From Microbacterium paulum (lineage in GTDB: Bacteria > Actinomycetota > Actinomycetes > Actinomycetales > Microbacteriaceae), in contig NZ_JAAGRY010000006.1 of the NCBI RefSeq assembly GCF_015707995.1, positions 1 through 64,000 of the forward strand: a stretch of 64,000 nt of DNA. Reading direction: 5' to 3'. The position numbers were made by a program, and so were the translations under genes. Position 1 is the first letter of the stretch; each line of letters starts with the position of its first letter. Shown here piece after piece: positions 9,074 through 16,202 of the stretch. The notes beneath the pieces were generated by a model. It saw only the letters and a list, made by a program, of their open reading frames with translations. It ran no database searches and was not told the origin of the DNA.

Positions 9074-9867
9074 CCCGCCTCCTCCGCTTCATCCTTCTTG
9101 CGCAGGCGCACAGTGACGTCCGGTTCCTGCTGCGTCGGCGCGGGAGCGTCGGGGACCACACGGCCGGCCTGGTCGGGCTCCGGTCCACTCAAAAGATCCT
9201 CATGCCAATGCCACGGCCACCCGAGGTCGTCGTTGTAGCGGGCGTGACCGATGGCGAGTTCGCGTTCGGCTGTCTCGCGGTCCAAGGCATGCACCAGGAC
9301 CAGCGTGGGCATGGGCACCGTCGGAAGGTCATCCTGAGAAGCGAGATCGTTGCGCTGCTCGATGTCGAGCATCACGTCGAGCATCGTCAGAAGTTCCGTC
9401 TCGTCGGGCCGCTGGCGGGCAACCGCCTGAAGCGTCGGGCTCGCCTTTGTCCAGTCGATGCGTGCGATCTGACCTCGCGAGAACGAGTGAGTGATGAATC
9501 GGAACCCGCCAACCGTCCAGCCGTTGCTGCCGCGGAAGTTCGAACGGGTCACGGTGCCGGCGGGGATCACGGGCATCGTGAGACGCGCCCGCTCGCTCAG
9601 TCCCTCGTAGAGCACATCGAGGCCGACCAACTCCATGCCTTCGGCGACTTCATACTCTCCACAGGAGAAGACACGGTCGAGGCGGTCAGCGATGAGTTCG
9701 TACCTACCGACCCCGGCGGTGAGCGCTCCGTACCCGTTGCCGCGGGTGAGGTCGTCGAGCGCCTGCTCGCAGGCGGAGTTGAAGGCCCATGCGATACCGC
9801 GCGCGACATCGTTAGCCTGGAGGACATCGAGGGCGCGTTCGCGGGTGATCACGGGATCAGAGTACAC
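9070..9867 (-). CDS. unrecognised 265-residue protein, first gene of the ImmA operon
   Basis: I do not recognise the family. The GTG at 9867 starts a soluble acidic protein. Residues about 85-125 contain MPVIPAGTVTRSNFRGSNGW, then a run of conserved-looking aromatic and charged residues, and WPWHWHEDLL near 225. The last 35 residues are Pro/Gln/Lys/Glu-rich and probably disordered. There is no membrane segment. It is coupled by TTGA overlap to the XRE-ImmA protein, so it is a likely partner or substrate of that protease. A toxin, antitoxin or phage-regulator role is inference only. Confidence 0.7.
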   Translation of the reverse strand: MYSDPVITRERALDVLQANDVARGIAWAFNSACEQALDDLTRGNGYGALTAGVGRYELIADRLDRVFSCGEYEVAEGMELVGLDVLYEGLSERARLTMPVIPAGTVTRSNFRGSNGWTVGGFRFITHSFSRGQIARIDWTKASPTLQAVARQRPDETELLTMLDVMLDIEQRNDLASQDDLPTVPMPTLVLVHALDRETAERELAIGHARYNDDLGWPWHWHEDLLSGPEPDQAGRVVPDAPAPTQQEPDVTVRLRKKDEAEEAG

Positions 9868-9889
9868 CCACAGCCAGTATTTGTGTTCA

Positions 9890-9948
9890 TGGAATCACCC
9901 GTGTGTCAACTTTTTCGTCGTAGGCGCGCTATAGAGTGTGGATTCCAC
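9890..9948. promoter_or_regulatory. candidate XRE operators upstream of the ImmA operon
   Basis: An 11-bp perfect palindrome GTGGATTCCAC (9938-9948) and a related half-site TGGAATCA (9890-9897) lie 25-80 bp upstream of the operon start. A consensus -35, TTGACA on the minus strand (9909-9904), lies between them, but I find no good -10 at 16-18 bp. The arrangement fits autoregulation by the XRE domain of the second gene. Confidence 0.4.
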
Positions 9949-10111
9949 GAAGGAGCCCCGACCGGCAGTTCAGAGACGGGCTCTGGACGCAGCAGGTCGG
10001 GGCTGAGGTGTCTGGTCGACTCCTTGACTCTAGGGGCTCTGTGGTCTCTGCACGAATGGACTCAAGTCCGGTCGAGTGATGTGCTTCTCAGTAACAGAGA
10101 AGGAGTGCATC

Positions 10112-10243
10112 ATGGCGAAGTCGTCGTCTCGGTCGTCCAAGCCCTCGAAGGCCTCGCTGAGCAAGGCGGGACGGACGCTCGCGTCTAACTCGTCGAGCAA
10201 GCCGGCCAAGTCGAAGGCGGGCTCGACGCTCGGCAAGGGCTGA
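10112..10243 (+). CDS. 43-residue basic Ser/Lys/Ala-rich small protein
   Basis: The ATG at 10112 is preceded by a strong ribosome site, GAAGGAG, 7 nt upstream. The product has about nine Lys, three Arg and no acidic residue, and shows an internal duplication: SKAGRTLAS around residues 17-25 and SKAGSTLGKG at the C-terminus. No hydrophobic segment is present. It is too short for usual annotation thresholds. The composition suggests nucleic-acid binding, but no function is known to me. A hairpin at 10306-10344 lies 60 bp downstream. Confidence 0.6.
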   Translation: MAKSSSRSSKPSKASLSKAGRTLASNSSSKPAKSKAGSTLGKG

Positions 10244-10305
10244 GCATCGAGGGGGTCGACGGCGTTGCCGTCGGCGCCCTCTGCTGTGACTGCTCCCATC
10301 AACTG

Positions 10306-10344
10306 CCCCAGCATGGTCCCCGAGGGTTTGCCTCCCTGCTGGGG
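10306..10344 (+). terminator. long hairpin after the small basic gene
   Basis: Arms CCCCAGCA (10306-10313) and TGCTGGGG (10337-10344) enclose an inner stem GAGG/CCTC (10322-10325 and 10331-10334). There is no T-run after it, so it is either a factor-assisted terminator or a structured element of another kind. Confidence 0.4.
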
Positions 10345-10433
10345 TCAGCCTGACGGGGTTACGACCGCGACTTTCCAGACCGCTGGGCCGCGGAGGCGGG
10401 GGTTCGGCGAAGATTCGACGCTAGTCTGCCGCC

Positions 10434-10845
10434 ATGACCTTGGTTCCCACACCCGCAGATGTCGCGCGGCGCGTATCCGCGGAGATTGGTCCCGTGACCG
10501 ATGGTCATGCTGACCGTCTGCGAGCATTCGCCTTCTTCCCCTATCGGGGACCGCGACGCAGCCCGGGAGACCCAGAAAGTGCCGAGCTGAGCAAGCTCGC
10601 ATGGGAAGAGACCCTGACGTCGCTGGCCGGTTTGGCTGAGTCGGAAGAGTGGACGGGCTCGAACCCGACGGGGCGTCCGCTGCCGATCCCTGAGCGATGC
10701 GGGCAAGCAGGACATGGTGCAGCTGCTCACCGACGAATCCGACCGCGTTGCCGGCACGATCACCAGCTATGACATCGACCCGAAGGTCAACAACACCCGC
10801 ACCGCCGACCCCACGGACCCGACCCTCATCGAGCGCTCGGGGTGA
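10434..10845 (+). pseudogene. frameshifted remnant of an unrecognised gene
   Basis: An ATG frame from 10434 reads as a plausible protein (MTLVPTPADVARRV, then AELSKLAWEETLTSLAGLAE) up to about 10690 and then turns Arg/His-rich. From about 10691 a different frame reads SDAGKQDMVQLLTDESD and ends with DPTLIERSG at 10845. Either one gene has suffered a frameshift near 10690, or two gene fragments are fused there. I do not recognise either half. Confidence 0.45.
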
Positions 10846-10921
10846 TCTGCACGGACACGGGTAGGGCGGCCCAACACCGCCGCCCTCGAGACGGGGCCGA
10901 GGGTGGCGGTGTCCGCGCCCA

Positions 10922-11137
10922 TCACGGGAAGAACGTGATTGTGAGGACGCCGCTGGCGGTCAGCTGACCGATCACAGCCGTGATTGTGACCAGTCCGACG
11001 ATCACCGATCCGATGAGCGTCACGAGGGAGGTCGCCGGGGGTGAGGCCGCGGGGGACGGTCCGGTGTTGACGTTCACGGTCACGTTGACCTCGCGGGCAT
11101 TGCCTGGCTCAGAGGACTCTGGCGGGCTATCATTCAT
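10922..11137 (-). CDS. small single-span or two-span membrane protein
   Basis: 71 residues with a good ribosome site (TTAGGAGACCCAG before ATG). Residues 1-35 are Ser/Pro/Asn-rich and acidic (NVTVNVNTGP). Residues about 37-70 are hydrophobic (LVTLIGSVIVGLVTITAVIG, then a second short apolar run). Small proteins of this type are common beside replication genes in actinobacterial mobile elements; the role is unknown. It follows the rep-like gene on the same strand after a 122-bp gap that contains a CGGGCG/CGCCCG inverted repeat (11193-11206). Confidence 0.6.
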   Translation of the reverse strand: MNDSPPESSEPGNAREVNVTVNVNTGPSPAASPPATSLVTLIGSVIVGLVTITAVIGQLTASGVLTITFFP

Positions 11138-11259
11138 TCTGGGTCTCCTAAAGTGACCTGGTGGATTTGAGCGCTCGGTGCTACCAACACCGGGCGTTCG
11201 CCCGTTTCCGGACGAAACGCCTGGATCGCGGTTCTTTCTTTTGGTGTCCTATGAGCGCA

Positions 11260-12042
11260 CTACGGCACCCCCTTGAAGCCGGGCAGCGAGCGGGTGTCGA
11301 ACGGTGAGGCCAGCGTGTATTCGAGGTCGTAGTTGTATGCGAGTCCCTTCATCCAGTTCCGTCTCTTGCCTCGCTTGGTTGTGACTAAGCCGGCCTTCTC
11401 GAGTTCGGCTGCGCCGGTCGACCAGGTGTCGGGGGAGATCCCGTACCAGGCCTTCACCTGTGTCAGCGGGATCACGAAGCCGGGCTCCAGTGTGAGCGAA
11501 ATCAGCAGGACCGCCTTCGCCGGCATGGTGAGCTGACGGTGCCACTCCTGCTGCCAGTACGCGAACGGGAGGCGGAGGTAGCGCTTGGTCGGGGACGTGT
11601 ATGCATCACCGGACCCGTCCTCGTGAAGAGAGGTGACCTTGCCTCCCCGGCGCGCCTTGTCTCGGCTGACGAGCTTGTAGTTCTCGTCCAGGCGGCGGAA
11701 AATCCGAGAGACACGTTCGGCGTGCATCTGGCTATCTGACACGGAGAGTCCGAGGGCCCGCGCCCATACGCCTGCGTCTTTACCTGCGTCCCACGGATCC
11801 GAGCTGGCGATCATGCGGTGGAGTAGGAACAGGTCCAGGCCGCCGGCATCGTGTGCCGCCACCATCTCGGCAAGGCGCCCAGGCTCGGGGGCGCCCTTCT
11901 TTCCGCGCTGCACGAAGGCGTTGCGGATCTGGACCATCTCGCTCGGGCGCTTGGAGGCGGTGAGCATCGCTTCGATTGTTTCCTTCTCACCGAAGCCAAG
12001 TTTGCGTGTCATAGGAACTATGTTGCCCTGCTCCGACTCCAT
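11260..12042 (-). CDS. putative replication initiator (winged-helix Rep-like)
   Basis: I choose the ATG at 12042 (260 residues); an ATG ten codons later (12012) is also possible. The N-terminal half is a charged helical region. The C-terminal half, around YLRLPFAYWQQEWHRQL, KAVLLISLTLEPGFVIPL and STGAAELEKAGLVTTKRGK, reads as a winged-helix domain like those in plasmid Rep proteins. The assignment rests partly on context: an array of four tandem 12-13 bp repeats lies 60-115 bp upstream, a TATATA box lies between, and small plasmid-like genes are nearby. It could instead be a wHTH transcription regulator of a mobile element that binds those repeats. Confidence 0.5.
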   Translation of the reverse strand: MESEQGNIVPMTRKLGFGEKETIEAMLTASKRPSEMVQIRNAFVQRGKKGAPEPGRLAEMVAAHDAGGLDLFLLHRMIASSDPWDAGKDAGVWARALGLSVSDSQMHAERVSRIFRRLDENYKLVSRDKARRGGKVTSLHEDGSGDAYTSPTKRYLRLPFAYWQQEWHRQLTMPAKAVLLISLTLEPGFVIPLTQVKAWYGISPDTWSTGAAELEKAGLVTTKRGKRRNWMKGLAYNYDLEYTLASPFDTRSLPGFKGVP

Positions 12043-12091
12043 AGTGCCGCCGATGGCATTCGGCAAAGAACCCGCCTGGCCGTTGCTATAT

Positions 12092-12157
12092 AGAAGAACC
12101 GTTGCGAGTACCCAGTGCGAGTACCCGGTCAGAGTTCCGGTGCGAGAACCGAGTACG
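12092..12157. repeat. tandem iteron-like repeats (candidate origin or operator)
   Basis: Four head-to-tail units are visible: TGCGAGTACCCAG (12103-12115), TGCGAGTACCCGG (12116-12128), TCAGAGTTCCGG (12129-12140) and TGCGAGAACCGAG (12141-12153), with partial units on both sides (GAAGAACCG at 12092-12100, TACG after 12153). An AT-rich CTATATAGAAGAA (12086-12098) abuts them on the rep side. Iteron plus AT-rich tract upstream of a Rep gene is the classical origin layout; autoregulatory binding sites would look the same. Confidence 0.6.
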
Positions 12158-12396
12158 CCGAAAATGCTTGCCAGCGACGGTGAACGAGCGACCGGTGGCG
12201 GCGACCTTCCCAGCGGTCGGGGACTTCGTGACCTTCTCGACAAAACGCGATGAAGACCGGGCGGATCGGCGTGTTCTATCAGGCGATTTACAGACGGCGG
12301 CATCGCCCGCGCCCCACCGTTAGCGGTACGTCAGACGACCGCGTACTACTGATCTGTGGTCGGGCAGCTGTCCGGTCCTCATGAGACGATCCGAGC

Positions 12397-12692
12397 ATGG
12401 CGTCAGGAAACACCGCGAAGCTGCACCATTACGTGCCGCAGGGATATCTGCGCGGCTTCGCGACTGGCAAGGAACGGATCACCGCCGTGCCGTTGGACCG
12501 CGCCCGAGAACCGTTCACAACGCTAGTCAAGAACGTGGCGGCCCAGACGCACTTTCACACGGTGCCCGGCCACGAGGATCCTGACGGGTTTGAGAAGATC
12601 CTCAGTAACGTGGAAGGCGACGCGATGGCGATCATTCGTCGGATCGAAGGCGGCGAGTTCCCGCTCCCCCAGAGCGACCGCGAGGCTCTGCG
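12397..12692 (+). pseudogene. DUF4238 gene, 5' part, cut by insertion
   Basis: The first about 98 codons encode the DUF4238 signature HHYVPQGYLRGFAT at residues 10-23 and continue sensibly to GEFPLPQSDREALR. There the frame runs into the C-terminal end of an istA fragment on the other strand (junction at about 12685-12697, ambiguous because both sides share CTGCGCGAGG). The 3' part of the gene resumes about 2.7 kb downstream at about 15406. DUF4238 proteins have no firmly established function but are frequent in accessory and defence-rich regions. Confidence 0.75.
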
Positions 12693-13560
12693 CGAGGGCG
12701 GTGGAGCCGGGGAACGCGCCGGGCTTGTGCCGCAGCACTTCGAGGTAGTGGTCCAACTCGACCCGGGTCACGCCACGGGTGCCGAGGCGAGGGTGGGTGG
12801 CGACGACGGTGCGGCCCTCGAACACGACCACGCACGAGGCCCGCAGGGACACGCGGACGCGTTGCCCGATCAGGTGCGCGGGGACGGAGTACTTGACCAT
12901 GCGGACGGTGATCAGGGCGGAGCGATCGACCCGGGGGTGGAGGATCAGGCCGGGGTCGAAGTCGTCGGCCGGCAACGGTGCCAGGTGGGGCAGCTCGGCG
13001 TGGTAGTCCTGCCCGATCGTGTTGGCGTGGCCGGTGATGCGGCGGGTGTTGTCGTCGACTTCCCAGGCGCGGATCTTGTCGTTGAGTTCGTCCAAGGTGG
13101 CGACCTCGGGCATGGGGGTGAGATGGTTTCTGCGGAACCAGCCGACCTCGCCCTCGACGCCGCCCTTCTCGTGGGCGCCGTCGATGCCGGGCTGAGAGTA
13201 GAACGCGTCGAAGCCATAGTGGGAGCGGAACAGCACCCAGCGTTCGTTCTCGTCGCGGAGCCGGTTCCCGCCGTGGATGACCTGCACGACGACGGAGGTG
13301 AGGTTGTCGTAGCGGATATGGCGGGTCGGGATGCCACCCAGGGCGTGGAAGGCCTCGATGTGTCCTTCGAGGAAGGCCTCCTGCCCGCCCGTCGGGTAGA
13401 CGCGGTGGATGGCCTTGCCGGAGTGGGACAGGCGGTAGACGAACATGTGGCACTTGGTCTTGACGCCGTCGAGGATGACGTAGACCTCGCCGAAGTCGAC
13501 CTCGGCCTCGGCGCCGGGGCGTGGTCCTGCGGCACCATCGCTTCCACCCGGCGCATCACC
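12690..13560 (-). pseudogene. istA: IS21-family transposase IstA fragment, truncated at both ends
   Basis: The minus strand encodes the integrase core of IstA: AEVDFGEVYV (first catalytic Asp), RYDNLTSVV (second) and KGGVEGEVGWFRRNHL (Glu), then the C-terminal region up to HYLEVLRHKPGAFPGSTALAQ. The N-terminal HTH region is missing, the C-terminus stops where DUF4238 coding begins, and the start of the core is out of frame with the codons just upstream. No istB is present. It cannot transpose by itself. Confidence 0.85.
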
Positions 13561-13562
13561 GG

Positions 13563-14918
13563 TCAGGCCAATGGCTCCAGGGTGCCGAGCACCTCGTTGA
13601 AGGCCTCGGTGCTGGACGGGTGGGTCCAGATCCCGTCGCGCAGGTCGGAGACCTTGGCGCCCAGCCGGATGGCCAGGGCGACCATGTTGACCAGCTCCTG
13701 GGAGTCGATGGAGAAGATCGTCGCGCCGAGGATCTCTTGGCTGTCGGCGTCGACGAACAGCTTGAACAGGCCGTGGGTCTCGCCGACGATCTTCGGCCGG
13801 GGCATGGCGGCGATCTTCGCCACCTCCTTCTTCGCCATCAGGACGTTGCGGCCGGACTTGCGGGCCTGGGTCTCGTCCATGCCCACCATCGACAGCGGCG
13901 GGGTGATGAAGGTGGTGTTCGGCACCGCCACGCGGTCGCTGCGGCGGCGCGTGCCCTGGCCCATCACCGCGTCCCACACGATGCGGTTGTCGTCCAGCGA
14001 GATGTAGGTGAACTGCGGGCCGCCGTTGACGTCGCCCACCGCGTACACACCGGGGACGCTGGTCTGCAGCTGGTCGTCCACGACGACGAAGCCCCGCTCG
14101 TCCACCTCGATGCCGGCGGCCTCCAGGCCCAGCTCGCCGGTGACCGGCACGCGTCCGGCGGCCACCAGCACGGCCTCGGCCGCGAAATCGCCCTTGGTGG
14201 TGTGCACCACGGCGTGTGTGCCGTCGTCGTCCAGCGACGTGGGCCGGACGCCCTGCTCGATGGTGACGCCCATGTCGAGCAGGGTCTGCCTCACGGCCTC
14301 GGCCACGTCCCGGTCGACGCGGGGAAGGAACTCCTCGCCGCGGTCGAGGATGGTGACCTTGGAGCCGAAGTGGGTGAACATGCTAGCGAACTCCAGCCCA
14401 ATGAAGCCGCCGCCCACGATCACCAGCCGTTCGGGCAGCGGGTCGATGTGCTGGATGGTGGTCGAGTCGAACACCCGCGGTGAGTCGAAGCCGGGCAGGT
14501 CGACGCGGCGCGAGGTCGCACCGGTGCCGATCACCACGGTCTCGCCGGTGAGCTCCACCTGGCCCTCGGCGGTGTCGACGACGACCGTCCGCGGGCCGGT
14601 GAACCGGGCGGTGCCGTCCACCAGGGTGACGCCCGGCTTCTCCAGCATCTGGTGGTTCGCGGCGTTGAGCGTGCCGATCAGCGCGTCGCGGCCGGCGACG
14701 GCGGTGCGGAAGAACTCCTGCGGGTCGTCGGAGTCGCGACGCTCCTCGGCCGAGACGACGAGGTCCTTGGTCGGCACGCAGCCGATGTTGATGCAGGTGC
14801 CGCCGTACATCTCGGGCGAGCGCTCCACCAGCGCCACGGTCTTGCCGGCGGCCGCGAAGCGCCCCGCCAGGGTCTTACCTGCCTTGCCCCAGCCGATCAC
14901 CAGCAGGTCAACGTCCAT
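13563..14918 (-). CDS. RclA-like FAD/NAD(P) disulfide oxidoreductase
   Basis: 451 residues. The start ATG at 14918 has a strong AAGGAG site. N-terminal FAD-binding Rossmann motif is LLVIGWGKAGKTLA; the redox-active disulfide is in GGTCINIGCVPTK (Cys-x4-Cys); the NAD(P) Rossmann is VIVGGGFIGLEFA; the FAD-closing motif is GVYAVGDVNGG; and the dimerisation domain ends with WTHPSSTEAFNEVLG. This matches the RclA/hypothiocyanous-acid-reductase branch of the MerA/Lpd superfamily rather than MerA, since no C-terminal Cys pair or N-terminal HMA domain exists. RclA relatives protect against reactive chlorine species or HOSCN, or act on Cu(II). It sits between two IS fragments, as cargo of the insert that split DUF4238. 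Confidence 0.8.
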   Translation of the reverse strand: MDVDLLVIGWGKAGKTLAGRFAAAGKTVALVERSPEMYGGTCINIGCVPTKDLVVSAEERRDSDDPQEFFRTAVAGRDALIGTLNAANHQMLEKPGVTLVDGTARFTGPRTVVVDTAEGQVELTGETVVIGTGATSRRVDLPGFDSPRVFDSTTIQHIDPLPERLVIVGGGFIGLEFASMFTHFGSKVTILDRGEEFLPRVDRDVAEAVRQTLLDMGVTIEQGVRPTSLDDDGTHAVVHTTKGDFAAEAVLVAAGRVPVTGELGLEAAGIEVDERGFVVVDDQLQTSVPGVYAVGDVNGGPQFTYISLDDNRIVWDAVMGQGTRRRSDRVAVPNTTFITPPLSMVGMDETQARKSGRNVLMAKKEVAKIAAMPRPKIVGETHGLFKLFVDADSQEILGATIFSIDSQELVNMVALAIRLGAKVSDLRDGIWTHPSSTEAFNEVLGTLEPLA

Positions 14919-15066
14919 CACAATTCTCCTTCGCGTAGGCACGCTCTCGCTCGCAACGCTCGCAATCCACGAGGTGCGGGATTTGCCGGTGGGCATCCTT
15001 CCAGCGGCACCGCTGAGATGGAAGCCAACTGCTGACATCGCTCTGCTGGTCGGAGCCACGGCAGGT

Positions 15067-15405
15067 TCAACCGGTCGTCGCAACACCGGCTTCTTCCAAG
15101 GATTGTAGTTGCTCTTCGAAGACCTCGGCCGGTGTTCTCCAGCCGAGGGTCTTGCGGGGGCGGCTGTTTAGGGTGTGGGCCACGGCTTCCAGATCTTCTG
15201 CTGTCCAGCGGGACAGGTCGGTGCCCTTGGGGAAGTACTGACGCAGCAGCCCGTTGGTGTTCTCGTTGCTGGGCCGCTGCCATGGGCTGTGGGGGTCAGC
15301 GAAGTAGACCTTCGTGCCGGTCTCCAGGGCGAAGGTGGCGTGAGCGGATAGTTCCTTGCCGCGGTCCCAGGTGATGGTCTTGCGCAGCTGCTGCGGCAGA
15401 GCGCA
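15067..15405 (-). pseudogene. IS30-family transposase, C-terminal fragment
   Basis: About 113 residues of the IS30 DDE domain end: [16 protein letters not shown] (second Asp region), [20 protein letters not shown] (Glu region), [13 protein letters not shown] and [20 protein letters not shown]. The N-terminal two thirds are absent; the break is at about 15400, where the sequence passes into DUF4238 codons. Non-functional remnant. Confidence 0.85.
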
Positions 15406-15964
15406 GCCTGGTGGGCCTCCCCTCACGATCGCCACCATGGACCACATCACCCATATGGTCGAGACCGCCGAACACCTTTCGAAATACCTTGTGACGCGCC
15501 CCTGGACGCTGGTCCGATTCAACCGACGCTCGCTCATCACCTGCGACGCACCCGTAAGTCTGATTCGCGACGCAAAGGACGACGACTTCTGGTCTGGCGT
15601 TGGTTTCGCCACCGCATGGGGAATCTCTGTCCCACTCACGCGGAAGCTAGGCCTACTGATGAGCGATCCGATGATCATGATCGAGCGTCTCGAAGCCGAT
15701 GATCCGAGGGTTCAGGAGATCCGAACGGCGGTGGTGCAGGGCAAGGTTGACCGCGTTGAGGCCGGGACCACGGCGATGGAGCTGCTCTTCAATGAGCACA
15801 CCGCGGAAAGCGCGCGCGAGTACGTATATCGACATCCAGACGACGAGAGATTCGTGCCCGACGAGCTACACGAGCCGGTCCTCACCAATATGGACGCCAT
15901 CGGGTTCGGGGACGGCGACTTTAGTGGTGAACCATGGTTTGGCGGCGAAGCTTCCTCGGGGTGA
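15406..15964 (+). pseudogene. DUF4238 gene, 3' part
   Basis: Continuation of the gene begun at 12397. The frame reads [21 protein letters not shown], then the family's conserved [18 protein letters not shown], and ends at 15964 with WFGGEASSG. Together the two parts give about 280 codons, close to the usual DUF4238 length; a few dozen codons at the junction seem lost, so the event was insertion with deletion or a recombination between elements. Confidence 0.7.
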
Positions 15965-16202
15965 GCGAGACGCCGGATCGTTGGTCCGGGGTCTACTGCC
16001 AACTGGTTGGCCCGGCGCTGCCTGCGAACCTCAGGATGTAGCTGCACAGGTGTATCAGATGGGGATCCTCGGAGCACCCATCGAGCAAGCTGCGAACGGG
16101 CGTCCACGTCGCACGTGCTCACCCGTCTGCCGGCAACGCCTCGCCCGCCGCACACGCGCCCTGCAGGCGCGTCGGTAATCACGCTCGCGCACCCGAGCCG
16201 GG

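Noticed and set aside
9904-9935. A standard sigma-70 promoter for the ImmA operon.
   Set aside because: TTGACA is present on the minus strand, but no -10 box lies at 16-18 bp; the TATAGA at 9930 faces the other way without a -35.
12523-13977. A single long protein on either strand through the istA and RclA region.
   Set aside because: The long frames are shadows of the real genes; only 12690-13560 on the minus strand has transposase motifs.
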